NCBI GenBank assembly: GCA_947074295.1
Contig: CAMTPC010000008.1
Span: 1 to 57,370 of the forward strand
Reading direction: 5' to 3'
DNA from: an uncultured Bacteroides sp.
Lineage (GTDB): Bacteria; Bacteroidota; Bacteroidia; Bacteroidales; Bacteroidaceae
DNA length: 57,370 nucleotides
Made by a program: the position numbers and the translations under genes. Shown here one piece after another: positions 1 through 8,001 of the stretch. A model generated the notes under the pieces. It made no database searches. It saw only the letters and a program-made list of their open reading frames with translations, and was not told the origin of the DNA. The stretch's first letter is position 1. Every line of letters begins with the position of its first letter.

Positions 1-458
1 CTACAAATATCAATTGTTTCTTTCTTTTCTGTCATCATAGTGCCGTTGTATATATAGTGTTTTAAAGTCGCTTTGTTGATTTCAATGTGACCACAATTAG
101 CAAGATATTTATATTCCTCAAACCTTTTGTTGTAAATGTCTATCTGCTCATTTAAGATTCTATTGTTGTTATTCTCTATAAGAGTAAACAAATTGCCCTC
201 TTTAGCCTTGCAGTTATCCCAGTGTGTAGGGTAAACTTTGCATTTAGTTGATAGCTTGATTTGCTCACTACTGATTCTAACTACAAAATAGACTAATGTA
301 GGTTTATTCCCTTTTGGATTTCTAAGATTAAAATGCTGTTTTATTTCGTTTATGAAATACTGTGATTCAAAACGGTTCTTTTTTTTGGTGCTTTTTTCTG
401 GTGATTCAACTAAAAATGTAGTATCCTCATTTGATCCAAATTTTGCCATAATGCTCAT
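1..458 (-). CDS. Tyrosine-recombinase integrase, N-terminal part (runs off window edge)
   Basis: Translating the minus strand from the ATG at 456-458 gives 152 open codons with no stop before the edge, so this is a 5' fragment. After a polar, Lys-rich start, the stretch from about residue 45 (NPKGNKPTLVYFVVRIS) followed by the SSEQIKLST and YPTHWD motifs resembles the arm-type DNA-binding domain of Bacteroidetes mobile-element integrases. Catalytic residues would lie outside the window, so the recombinase call rests on this domain plus location: the gene begins about 60 bases beyond the 3' end of tRNA-Lys and reads away from it, the classic layout of an island integrated at a tRNA end. An alternative start is the ATG at 447-449. 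A non-integrase protein with a similar N-terminus cannot be excluded. Confidence 0.68.
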   Translation of the reverse strand, partial: MSIMAKFGSNEDTTFLVESPEKSTKKKNRFESQYFINEIKQHFNLRNPKGNKPTLVYFVVRISSEQIKLSTKCKVYPTHWDNCKAKEGNLFTLIENNNNRILNEQIDIYNKRFEEYKYLANCGHIEINKATLKHYIYNGTMMTEKKETIDIC

Positions 459-478
459 TTATTTGGCTTATGGGCACG

Positions 479-508
479 AAAAAAGGCACATAGTGTGAAC
501 TATATGCC
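479..508 (-). terminator. Rho-independent terminator after tRNA-Lys
   Basis: On the minus strand GGCATATAG (500-508) pairs with CTATGTGCC (485-493) around a six-base loop, nine pairs with one G-U, followed by six T (479-484). It starts eight bases after the encoded CCA of tRNA-Lys and ends before the integrase start, so it should separate the tRNA transcript from the element. Confidence 0.8.
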
Positions 509-515
509 TTCTTTT

Positions 516-591
516 TGGTGATCCGCCTGGGGCTCGAACCCAGGACCCCAACATTAAAAGTGTTGTGCTCTACCTGCTGAGCTAGCGAATC
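516..591 (-). tRNA. tRNA-Lys (anticodon TTT)
   Basis: The minus strand folds into a full cloverleaf. The acceptor arm GATTCGC (585-591) pairs with GCGGATC (520-526) with one G-T. The anticodon stem CAACA/TGTTG encloses loop CTTTTAA, giving anticodon TTT for lysine. The T-arm is CTGGG-TTCGAGC-CCCAG. The discriminator is A and the CCA end is encoded (516-518). A strong promoter lies 41 bases upstream and a terminator follows. The 3' half is a likely attachment site for the adjacent integrase-bearing element, and the gene is intact. Confidence 0.96.
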
Positions 592-631
592 AATCCTGTT
601 TGCTAATCGACTTGTTTCCCGATTGCGAGTG

Positions 632-662
632 CAAAGATAGGGAGGTTTTTTAAAATGGCAAA
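632..662 (-). promoter_or_regulatory. Bacteroides-type promoter of tRNA-Lys
   Basis: On the minus strand TTTG (659-662), 19 bases, then TATCTTTG (632-639), a perfect match to the Bacteroides -33/-7 consensus. Transcription would start near 625, giving a short leader of about 34 bases before the mature tRNA 5' end at 591. Confidence 0.75.
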
Positions 663-686
663 TATTGGGCCCTTTTTTATTGTTTT

Positions 687-706
687 ATTCACAATATTTT
701 GTGAAT
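687..706. repeat. Perfect 8-bp inverted repeat downstream of the acyl ligase gene
   Basis: ATTCACAA, four bases, TTGTGAAT: a perfect palindrome with a four-base loop between the ligase stop (776) and the tRNA promoter (632-662). It has no T-tract on the minus side, so it is a poor rho-independent terminator. It may be an operator-like site or an mRNA 3'-end hairpin. Confidence 0.5.
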
Positions 707-775
707 TAATTCATTTACCATCTTGTGATATAAATCTGACTTCCAGCACTTTACGCTTCTAGCAAAACAGCATCT

Positions 776-2440
776 TTACTCCTTAACGTCTTGATACATA
801 AAACGTTTGATACTTTTTTTCGCAGTCTTCTCGAATTCCTCAAAATGGATCTTCACTTTTGCGATTTGACTATAATTGGGGAGCATCTGATTCAAGTCTC
901 TCCTATTCTCCTCCATTCGACTTTCAATGTCAGTTTGCTTCAAACCATTAGCAAAAGCATCATCAAAATCAGGATAAATCAATGCCACTAGTTTATCGTT
1001 TTGCATTACGATAAGCGATTCTGCCACAAATGGCATATTATTGAGTTTGCTTTCAATTTCTTCTGGGTAAATGTTCTGCCCGCTCGAATTAAGGAGTAAG
1101 TTCTTGCAACGTCCACGAATAGTGATGAATCCATCGACATCCATTGTGGCCATATCTCCAGTATGCAGCCACCCTTCCGCATCGATAATCTGCTCAGTAG
1201 CTTCGGGGTTTTTATAATAACCCAACATCATATTTTCACCCTTACATAATAGTTCGCCTGCTTGATGATGCGGATCACTCGAATCGACACGAACTTCCAT
1301 GCGCGTGGCCGCTTTCCCACATGATCCTTTTTTAATCTCATGCCAACGGCTGGAACAGATTACGGGACCACATTCAGTCATGCCATATACTATATTATAA
1401 GGAAAACCTATTTTGCGAAGGAAGGATTCAATTTCAGCATTAAAGGGAGCGCCTCCAATAATGATATCCTCAAAATTATTACCAAATATCTCCATTGCCG
1501 TTTTGCGGGCTGATGCTTTGATTTTATCATTTATAAAAGGTACTCTCAATAATAGTTTACCAATACGATTATCTATCCTAGGAAGAACATCTTTCTTAAT
1601 GATTTTCTCTACAATCAATGGCACGCATGAAATCAGTTTCGGTTTTATCTCAGAGAAAGATTGTGCTATGATTTTAGGTGAAGGCATGCGAGTCAAGAAA
1701 TAAAGATGTGCACCTGCCGAAAAACCATATAAGAAGTCATATACCATACCAAATACATGCCCTAGCGGAAGCATGGACACAATTGTATCTCCGGCTTGAA
1801 TAGGTCGTTTCTCATAGCAATAATCTATATTAGACCAAATACTGCGTGCAGGAAGCATTACTCCCTTCGAATAGCCTGTAGTTCCTGATGTATAATTTAT
1901 AATCACCAGATCATCTGGTGCAGATTTATGATAGTTAATATGTTCGGGACGGAAATTCTTAGGGTATCGCAGTCCATAGATTTCATTACGATGTTCCGTA
2001 GCATGCGATAGTTGATCACAACGCGAAAGTAGAATAGAGAAATCATTCAAACTGACAATTCCCAATAATAAAGGCATAGCCGACTCATCAAGATTTTCCC
2101 ATACCTGATCACCCACAAAAAGAAGTTTTGCCTCTGAATGATTTACTATATGGTGAATGTTATCGGCCTTAAACTCATGCAGAATAGGAACAACCACCGC
2201 ACCATAGGTCACAGCACTCAAAAATGCCACTGCCCAATGAGCACTATTGCGTCCACAAACCGCAATTTTGTCTCCTTTTTCTATTCCAGCATTTTCTAAT
2301 ACAATATGAAATTTAGCGATTTTACGTGCCACGTCCTTGTATTGTAAAGTAGTCCCTTTATAATCTGTCAATGCATTTAAGTCCCAGTTTTTGATGATAC
2401 TTTGTTCAATATATCCGATAAAGCTTGATTGATGTTCCAT
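776..2440 (-). CDS. AMP-forming acyl-CoA / acyl-ACP synthetase
   Basis: Member of the ANL (adenylate-forming) superfamily, which activates a carboxylate, probably a fatty acid, with ATP and transfers it to CoA or ACP. Visible signatures are the phosphate-binding loop YTSGTTGYSKGV, the adenine-binding YGMTECGP, GWLHTGD with the conserved aspartate, and the hinge region with GRCKNLLLNSSGQNIYPEEIE. At about 554 residues it has the full two-domain length and no signal peptide, so it is cytoplasmic or membrane-associated. I prefer the internal ATG (MEHQSSF) at 2440 because it places the -7 box about 30 bases upstream, as at other genes here. The first ATG at 2455 adds five residues. The acyl chain length cannot be read from sequence. 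It stands alone, on the same strand as its neighbours. Confidence 0.88.
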   Translation of the reverse strand: MEHQSSFIGYIEQSIIKNWDLNALTDYKGTTLQYKDVARKIAKFHIVLENAGIEKGDKIAVCGRNSAHWAVAFLSAVTYGAVVVPILHEFKADNIHHIVNHSEAKLLFVGDQVWENLDESAMPLLLGIVSLNDFSILLSRCDQLSHATEHRNEIYGLRYPKNFRPEHINYHKSAPDDLVIINYTSGTTGYSKGVMLPARSIWSNIDYCYEKRPIQAGDTIVSMLPLGHVFGMVYDFLYGFSAGAHLYFLTRMPSPKIIAQSFSEIKPKLISCVPLIVEKIIKKDVLPRIDNRIGKLLLRVPFINDKIKASARKTAMEIFGNNFEDIIIGGAPFNAEIESFLRKIGFPYNIVYGMTECGPVICSSRWHEIKKGSCGKAATRMEVRVDSSDPHHQAGELLCKGENMMLGYYKNPEATEQIIDAEGWLHTGDMATMDVDGFITIRGRCKNLLLNSSGQNIYPEEIESKLNNMPFVAESLIVMQNDKLVALIYPDFDDAFANGLKQTDIESRMEENRRDLNQMLPNYSQIAKVKIHFEEFEKTAKKSIKRFMYQDVKE

Positions 2441-2471
2441 TGATTTTTTGCACATTTATTTGAAATATGCG

Positions 2472-2479
2472 CAAAAATA
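2472..2479 (-). promoter_or_regulatory. Putative -7 promoter element of the acyl ligase gene
   Basis: TATTTTTG on the minus strand matches TAnnTTTG and sits 32 bases upstream of the preferred ATG. No TTTG is found at the -33 position, so this is only a half-match. Confidence 0.35.
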
Positions 2480-2588
2480 CAAATAGATTAACATACAGAA
2501 TCTCGGCAGCGCAAAAATTAGGGTAAATTAACGGGGAAACCATCCTTGTATTTTCATAATCTGGTCGTCACAGAACATTGATCAGAAC

Positions 2589-3251
2589 CTAGAATATCTG
2601 CATCTTCAAACCGAAGGATAGGCTTAAAAAGTCTCTTGGACGCAAATATTTATTGGTCACCGCACTGATCAAGTAGAAATCACAAGTGCTGAGTTCGTAA
2701 AAAGCCGATATTGATTTAGCGAAATATCGACGTTCAGGGCTGGTATAAAGCGTGAAACGTTGACCCAGATATACATGAATTCTAACTTTGCTACTAAAGC
2801 CATAATAACCCGATGGGTAGCGATCAGGTTGATGCACCCAAAATTGATTTCCAAAAACCGTATTAAAGTACATTCCGCAAGTTAAAGGCTCTACAAAGAA
2901 GTTATTCTTTAAACACAAGCTCCATGGAATGAAATTTTGCTTCAATGTAAAAGTAGGTTTAGCACGCTCAGATTGATATTTTGGTATGAAACCGGCAAAA
3001 ATATCTGTCTCCCATTGATTGCGCCTACCATAATCCCAACCGATACCCGCCGACAATACCCCCATATTCCCTGCATATTGTATTTTTACAAATGTAGGTA
3101 TTATCTTCTCCCAGTTCTTTCTATATCGATGTACACGTTTGTCATAACGATGCTCAAACACCACGCTATTTTCGGCTTTTACGGGGTGCACCCCAACAAG
3201 AAGGGACAATCCGAGGCAAATGATGGATCTTTTAATAATAAACAGCTTCAT
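2589..3251 (-). CDS. Exported outer-membrane-like protein of unknown function
   Basis: About 220 residues from the ATG at 3251. The protein starts with a positive, hydrophobic signal peptide (MKLFIIKRS..., cleavage probably after VKA). The rest is rich in aromatic residues with alternating hydrophobic and polar segments and a short C-terminal strand ending in F (SFGLKMQIF). This pattern is typical of small outer-membrane beta-barrels, so that is the best guess. The reading frame opens further upstream to 3317, but those residues do not look like a leader. The chosen start overlaps the 3' end of the phosphoesterase gene by 20 bases, suggesting translational coupling. I do not recognise a specific family. 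Confidence 0.6.
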   Translation of the reverse strand: MKLFIIKRSIICLGLSLLVGVHPVKAENSVVFEHRYDKRVHRYRKNWEKIIPTFVKIQYAGNMGVLSAGIGWDYGRRNQWETDIFAGFIPKYQSERAKPTFTLKQNFIPWSLCLKNNFFVEPLTCGMYFNTVFGNQFWVHQPDRYPSGYYGFSSKVRIHVYLGQRFTLYTSPERRYFAKSISAFYELSTCDFYLISAVTNKYLRPRDFLSLSFGLKMQIF

Positions 3252-4035
3252 AGTCATATCCATCTTGATGTATAGTGAAAAGCAAAAAACAACGATCCCG
3301 CATACAGGTGCTTCCATAATAAATTATGCCATCATTATAAATGTCTGTTATCGTGACATTATGATCATGCGCTACCGTGCAAAACTGAACACCAGGATAT
3401 TGGCGTACATAATACTGGAAGGCCTTCGACACGTTATTATTAAATACATCAGAAAAGGGTGCGGCGTGCATACAAAGAACTGTTTTATCAAATTCGCTTC
3501 CCCTATCCACAACTTCATTCTCCATAAAATTGAAGTTTGGAATAGGTTTTGAATAGTCATATTCCAGAGCATTAGTATTGAGGCAAACAAATTTCGTGCG
3601 TCCTGCTACAAAAGAAAAATCGCTTTCCCCATAAATAGCCAAAAACGTTTCTTCACCCGTACCCAGACAATCATGGTTACCCAATAGAGCCACATAAGGT
3701 ACATTAAGTTTGTTCATGATATCTCTTTGCCACAAAAACTCTTTCGTTGCTCCGAAATCACTCATGTCACCACCATGAATCACAAAGTCGATATCCGTCC
3801 TATTGTTTATCGCATGAACAAAATCCAGTGTTTCATCATACCATCTTTGCGAATCCCCCATCACAGCAAATGTTATAGATTCGCTCTCCTTATAAAGCGA
3901 TTCGATTATTGCGATATTCCGTGCATTACAGTCTCGTTCTCCCGTTATATGCACATCGTATGGATGATATTCAATTAAATCACAAGCTTGCAAAAAGAAG
4001 CAAGTAAGCAATATAGTAAGCTGTTTAATCTTCAT
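3232..4035 (-). CDS. Calcineurin-like metallophosphoesterase, predicted lipoprotein
   Basis: About 267 residues from the ATG at 4035 (MKIKQLTILLTCFF). The leader ends in LQAC, a plausible lipobox with lipidated cysteine, so the enzyme is probably anchored to the cell envelope. The calcineurin-like phosphoesterase motifs appear in order: MGDSQ (first metal aspartate), GGDMSD, GNHD, the histidine in CMHAAP, and AHDHN. The first motif has GDSQ rather than the usual GDxH, so one metal ligand differs. The substrate is unknown; the family covers phosphomonoesters, diesters and nucleotides. The next gene overlaps its 3' end by about 20 bases and encodes an exported barrel-like protein, so the two probably act together at the envelope. 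Confidence 0.82.
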   Translation of the reverse strand: MKIKQLTILLTCFFLQACDLIEYHPYDVHITGERDCNARNIAIIESLYKESESITFAVMGDSQRWYDETLDFVHAINNRTDIDFVIHGGDMSDFGATKEFLWQRDIMNKLNVPYVALLGNHDCLGTGEETFLAIYGESDFSFVAGRTKFVCLNTNALEYDYSKPIPNFNFMENEVVDRGSEFDKTVLCMHAAPFSDVFNNNVSKAFQYYVRQYPGVQFCTVAHDHNVTITDIYNDGIIYYGSTCMRDRCFLLFTIHQDGYDYEAVYY

Positions 4036-4065
4036 TATTTTGTGTTTGATGTTTACAATAGGCCG

Positions 4066-4073
4066 CAAATATA
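4066..4073 (-). promoter_or_regulatory. Putative -7 element of the phosphoesterase gene
   Basis: TATATTTG on the minus strand, 31 bases upstream of the ATG at 4035. No -33 TTTG at the right distance. Confidence 0.4.
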
Positions 4074-4243
4074 TTTAAATCTATTATTCCCTATTTGAGA
4101 AGCCCACATTATACGATAATTAGGACAGATATTAGGAAAAATCATCATTTTGATAAGGATAAATGCTTTTTCTTAAACAATAAATCCCATCAAATCATTT
4201 ATATATAAACACGATAATAAATATGCATATTTATTAATAATAA

Positions 4244-4275
4244 TTTGCGTTTATCTGTTATTTACTATATATTTG
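4244..4275 (+). promoter_or_regulatory. Promoter of the cytochrome bd operon
   Basis: TTTG (4244-4247), exactly 20 bases, TATATTTG (4268-4275): a perfect Bacteroides -33/-7 match. Transcription should start near 4282, leaving a leader of about 18 bases before the DUF4492 ATG. The surrounding 4036-4300 gap is very AT-rich and otherwise shows nothing I can name. Confidence 0.78.
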
Positions 4276-4300
4276 ATTATAATAAAAAAATCTATCACCC

Positions 4301-4558
4301 ATGAAAAATATTCTACTAAAAATATGGGATCTCTATTATGATGGTTTTAAGAATATGACACTCGGTCGAATTCTTTGGGTCATCATACTCACAAAACTTT
4401 TCATCATGTTTTTCGTTCTTAAATTGTTCTTTTTCCCCAATTATCTGAAAGAACTTCCTAACGAGAACGCCAAAAGCAGTTTCGTCAGTAATGAGTTAAT
4501 TGACCGGGCTGTACCTTCTTCAGATGCGATGCCCATTGACTCCGACAACAAACGTTGA
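4301..4558 (+). CDS. DUF4492 small membrane protein preceding cydA
   Basis: 85 residues. An amphipathic start (MKNILLKIWDLYYDGFKNM) leads into one strong transmembrane helix (about residues 25-47, LWVIILTKLFIMFFVLKLFFF) and a polar C-terminal tail of about 35 residues. This matches the DUF4492 family, known in Bacteroidetes from its position before cydA. It is the first gene of the cyd transcript, 31 bases ahead of cydA. By analogy with CydX/CydS it could be an accessory subunit or assembly factor of cytochrome bd, but that is inference. No catalytic motif is visible. Confidence 0.8.
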   Translation: MKNILLKIWDLYYDGFKNMTLGRILWVIILTKLFIMFFVLKLFFFPNYLKELPNENAKSSFVSNELIDRAVPSSDAMPIDSDNKR

Positions 4559-4589
4559 TTATATTAACCCTTTAATTCTATATGAAATT

Positions 4590-6158
4590 ATGACAGAAAC
4601 TTTCGACTTCTCTTTGGTTGACTGGTCGCGGGGACAGTTTGCCTTAACAGCCCTTTATCATTGGATATTCGTACCGCTCACATTAGGTCTGGCGGTTATC
4701 ATGGGCATAATGGAGACAATCTACTACAAGACAGGAGATGAAAAATGGAAACAAACAGCAAAATTCTGGATGAAACTATTTGGAATCAACTTTGCAGTAG
4801 GTGTAGCTACAGGTATCATACTTGAATTCCAGTTTGGTACCAATTGGAGCAACTATTCGTTCATTGTAGGTGACATTTTTGGCGCTCCATTGGCCATAGA
4901 AGCGATCCTAGCCTTTTTCATGGAAGCTACATTCATAGCGGTCATGTTCTTTGGGTGGACAAAAGTAAGCAGAGGTTTTCACTTAGCATCAACATGGCTG
5001 ACCGGATTGGGAGCCACCATCTCAGCTTGGTGGATATTAGTAGCCAATGCTTGGATGCAACATCCTGTAGGTATGTATTTCAATCCAGAGACGGCAAGGA
5101 ATGAGATGGACAACTTTTTCGAAGTAGCTTTCTCGCCTATTGCAGTGATGAAGTTTTGCCATTCAGTACTTAGCGGATGGGTTCTGGCTTCAGTGTTTGT
5201 CATTGGTATTTGCTGTTGGTATCTCCTTAAAAAGCGCGAACAAGATTTTGCAACATCCAGCATCAAGATAGCATCAATAGTAGGTCTGACTGCATCAATC
5301 TTAGTTGCACTATCGGGTGACCATGCAGGATACCAAGTGGCGCAAACTCAACCTATGAAGCTTGCAGCCATGGAGGGGTATTATGAAGGAGAAGAAGGAC
5401 CTGGTCTTGTCGCATTCGGTATATTAAACCCCGAAAAGAAAACATATGATGACAATATAGATCCTTTCTTGTTTAAAATAGAAATTCCACATTTACTATC
5501 TATGCTTGCCGAACGACGATTTGACGCCTATGTACCTGGCATCAACAATATCATCAATGGCAATTATACATTGTCTGATGGCACGCAAGCCATATCTGTG
5601 CCACAGCGCATGGAAATCGGCCAAACAGCCATTTCTGCCTTTGACGCCTTCCGCAAAGCGAAAAATATTAACGATGTTAACGCAATGGATAGCGCAAGAA
5701 CCGTATTAGATGCGAATGTGAAATATTTCGGCTATGGCTATGTCACCGATCCTGCACAAGTGATTCCCAATGTGCCACTAGTGTTTTATACTTTCCGCGT
5801 CATGGTTTATCTAGGTGGTTACTTCATTTTCTTCTTCATTGTGATGATGATATTAGCTTTCCGAAAAAAACTCGAGAACCTACGTTGGATTCAATATGTG
5901 GCATTATGGAGCATTCCATTTGCATACGTTTGTGGTATGTGTGGATGGGTAGTTGCCGAGTGCGGTCGTCAACCATGGGCTATTCATGAACTTTTACCTA
6001 CATGGGCAGCTATTTCCAAATTACAGACTTCCTCTGTAATAGTCACTTTCTTTATCTTCTTAGCCCTCTTCACTATCATGCTCATAGCGGGTATCCGTAT
6101 CATGGTGAAGGTGATTAAGAAAGGCCCAGCTACAATTGATCAGAATTCAAGTTACTAA
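4590..6158 (+). CDS. cydA: Cytochrome bd quinol oxidase subunit I
   Basis: 522 residues from the ATG at 4590 (MTETFDFSLVDWSRGQFAL). The frame is open further upstream, but that part overlaps DUF4492 and lacks similarity. Family hallmarks are visible: ALYHW with the heme ligand H24, the LEFQFGTNW and GAPLAIEA segments carrying the conserved glutamates, MQHPVG with the heme b595/d region histidine, and GRQPWA near the C-terminus. Multiple transmembrane helices are evident. The segment between the GDHAGYQVAQTQP motif and the next membrane helix is extended, forming the periplasmic quinol-binding region. It oxidises menaquinol and reduces O2 to water at the inner membrane with high oxygen affinity. 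Its quinone is presumably made by the men operon at 19414-26366. Confidence 0.97.
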   Translation: MTETFDFSLVDWSRGQFALTALYHWIFVPLTLGLAVIMGIMETIYYKTGDEKWKQTAKFWMKLFGINFAVGVATGIILEFQFGTNWSNYSFIVGDIFGAPLAIEAILAFFMEATFIAVMFFGWTKVSRGFHLASTWLTGLGATISAWWILVANAWMQHPVGMYFNPETARNEMDNFFEVAFSPIAVMKFCHSVLSGWVLASVFVIGICCWYLLKKREQDFATSSIKIASIVGLTASILVALSGDHAGYQVAQTQPMKLAAMEGYYEGEEGPGLVAFGILNPEKKTYDDNIDPFLFKIEIPHLLSMLAERRFDAYVPGINNIINGNYTLSDGTQAISVPQRMEIGQTAISAFDAFRKAKNINDVNAMDSARTVLDANVKYFGYGYVTDPAQVIPNVPLVFYTFRVMVYLGGYFIFFFIVMMILAFRKKLENLRWIQYVALWSIPFAYVCGMCGWVVAECGRQPWAIHELLPTWAAISKLQTSSVIVTFFIFLALFTIMLIAGIRIMVKVIKKGPATIDQNSSY

Positions 6159-6177
6159 CCCATAAATATACATACTA

Positions 6178-7326
6178 ATGACAACATATCAATTTCTTCA
6201 ACACTACTGGTGGTTCATCATCTCATTATTGGGTGCACTGCTTGTATTTTTACTATTTGTGCAAGGAGGCAATTCAACCCTATTCTGTCTAGGCAAGACA
6301 GATGAGCAACGCAAGCTTTTGGTGAACTCTACAGGACGCAAGTGGGAATTCACCTTTACCACACTCGTAACATTTGGCGGAGCATTTTTCGCATCTTTCC
6401 CCGTGTTTTATAGTACCAGCTTTGGAGGTGCATACTGGCTGTGGATGATTATCCTTTTCAGTTTTGTCATACAGGCAGTGAGTTATGAATTTCAAAGCAA
6501 GGCTGGCAATCTACTGGGAAAGACCACCTACCAAGCTTGTCTAGTCATCAATGGAATCATAGGACCGCTCTTCCTTGGTGTGGCAGTTGCCATGTTTTTC
6601 AATGGAGCCGATTTTATCATGGATCGTTCAAATATTGGGAATTTCTCGGATTTAACCGTTAGTCAATGGGCCAGCAATGCACATGGACTAGAGGCATTCG
6701 CCAATTTCTGGAACTGGTGTTTAGGACTTGCTGTATTTTTCTTGGCACGTGTATTGGGTATACTATATTTCATTAACAACATTTCAGATGATGACTTAGC
6801 GAAACGTTGTCGTCGCGCCTTACTCATTAGCACCATCCTGTTTTTGGCTTTCTTCCTGACCTTCCTTATACGGACGTTAATTAAAGATGGATTCGCAGTC
6901 AATCCCGAAACAGGGGAAGTATTTATGCAGCCTCACAAATACTTCATTAATTTCATTGACATGCCTATCGTATTAATCCTCTTCTTAGTAGGCGTATTAT
7001 TGGTTCTATTTGGTATAGGCCGAACGATATTCAAAGCATCATTCGATAAGGGAATATGGTTTGCAGGCATCGGCACAGTTTTGACTGTTCTAATGCTATT
7101 GTTAGTAGCAGGCTACAACAACACCGCCTATTATCCATCATTGGTGAACCTACAAAACTCACTAACCATCGAAAATAGTTCATCGAGTGAGTTCACTCTC
7201 AAAACGATGGCCTGGGTGTCTATTTGGGTCCCGATTGCACTCTGTTATATCATCTATACTTGGCGAAAAATCGACAGTCGAAAAATCACTTCCAAAGAGC
7301 TAGATGATAATTCCGGGTCATATTAA
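6178..7326 (+). CDS. cydB: Cytochrome bd quinol oxidase subunit II
   Basis: 382 residues, 19 bases after cydA and clearly co-transcribed. The N-terminal segment (YQFLQHYWWFIISLLGALLVFLL) followed by VQGG and the later GREWEFTF-like GRKWEFTF motif is typical of CydB. Eight or so transmembrane helices can be picked out. It pairs with CydA to form the functional heterodimer. The gene ends just before a very strong bidirectional terminator. Confidence 0.96.
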   Translation: MTTYQFLQHYWWFIISLLGALLVFLLFVQGGNSTLFCLGKTDEQRKLLVNSTGRKWEFTFTTLVTFGGAFFASFPVFYSTSFGGAYWLWMIILFSFVIQAVSYEFQSKAGNLLGKTTYQACLVINGIIGPLFLGVAVAMFFNGADFIMDRSNIGNFSDLTVSQWASNAHGLEAFANFWNWCLGLAVFFLARVLGILYFINNISDDDLAKRCRRALLISTILFLAFFLTFLIRTLIKDGFAVNPETGEVFMQPHKYFINFIDMPIVLILFLVGVLLVLFGIGRTIFKASFDKGIWFAGIGTVLTVLMLLLVAGYNNTAYYPSLVNLQNSLTIENSSSSEFTLKTMAWVSIWVPIALCYIIYTWRKIDSRKITSKELDDNSGSY

Positions 7327-7346
7327 AACAAGAAAGCCATTTATAC

Positions 7347-7395
7347 AATACAAGAAGACCACTTTACTGATATGGTAAAGTGGTCTTCTTGTATT
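7347..7395. terminator. Strong bidirectional terminator between cydB and the convergent gene
   Basis: A perfect 21-bp stem (7347-7367 with 7375-7395) around a seven-base loop. It has A-rich and T-rich outer edges on each side and sits between convergent genes, so it can stop both transcripts. Confidence 0.85.
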
Positions 7396-7416
7396 ATACG
7401 AATTATTCAAAGTGCA

Positions 7417-7827
7417 TCATTCACCCAAATCAGGTTTAGTGAAAGTAAACTTATCTTGCGGTAACACTTCCAATAAATTGGCTTTATTCTTACGATATTT
7501 CGCTAACAGCTTAGCTTGATTCTTTTCTAATTTCTTTTTATTTGTAGAGAAATAAATCATGCATATTCTATTTGGCTGATTCATTTGATTCTCGAAATAG
7601 TTTTTTAGCTGATAACTGTAAAGCTCGCGATTTGGCAGAAAACCACTCTTATCCAAAGCCACTCCATCAATAATCTGGATAGGCGTATAAAAAACTACTG
7701 AATCTGTAAAAGAAGCAGCCACTCCAAAAGCGTATACATTCTTCGGTTCGTCTTTCTTCTTAGCAGAAACTGCCGATGAAACGACAAATACCAGAATCAA
7801 TGTAATTAGTATTTTTGCGTATTTCAT
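7417..7827 (-). CDS. Small exported protein of unknown function
   Basis: 136 residues. A clear signal peptide (MKYAKILITLILVFVVSSAVSA) precedes a mature part of about 114 residues rich in lysine. It includes YAFGVAASFTDSVVFYTPIQ and a lysine-dense segment (STNKKKLEKNQAKLLAKYRKNK). No motif identifies an enzyme. It is a single-gene unit between the cydB terminator and rpoD. The composition is consistent with a periplasmic protein conserved in gut Bacteroidales, but I cannot name the family. Confidence 0.7.
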   Translation of the reverse strand: MKYAKILITLILVFVVSSAVSAKKKDEPKNVYAFGVAASFTDSVVFYTPIQIIDGVALDKSGFLPNRELYSYQLKNYFENQMNQPNRICMIYFSTNKKKLEKNQAKLLAKYRKNKANLLEVLPQDKFTFTKPDLGE

Positions 7828-7849
7828 TATAAAAATATTTTTAGTGCGA

Positions 7850-7857
7850 CAAATATA
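7850..7857 (-). promoter_or_regulatory. Putative -7 element of the small exported protein gene
   Basis: TATATTTG on the minus strand, 23 bases upstream of the ATG at 7827. The -33 box is not recognisable. Confidence 0.4.
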
Positions 7858-7937
7858 AATAAAAAATCAGAGAGTATTATTTTATATCGTGAGATAATAG
7901 GGATGAATCGACAAAAAACCAATTATGCCCGACAAAC

Positions 7938-7972
7938 AAAAAAAGCGAGAATAAGCCTTCACTCATTCTCGC
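7938..7972 (-). terminator. Terminator of rpoD
   Basis: On the minus strand GCGAGAAT (7965-7972) pairs with ATTCTCGC (7945-7952) across a 12-base loop, followed by seven T (7938-7944). It lies 30 bases after the rpoD stop. Confidence 0.85.
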
Positions 7973-8001
7973 TCTTTCAGCTATGTTAATATCTCGAAGG
8001 A

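Noticed and set aside
4500..4589. Longer N-terminus for cydA starting inside DUF4492
   Set aside because: The extra 30 residues overlap another gene in a different frame and precede the conserved CydA start; the ATG at 4590 fits the family.
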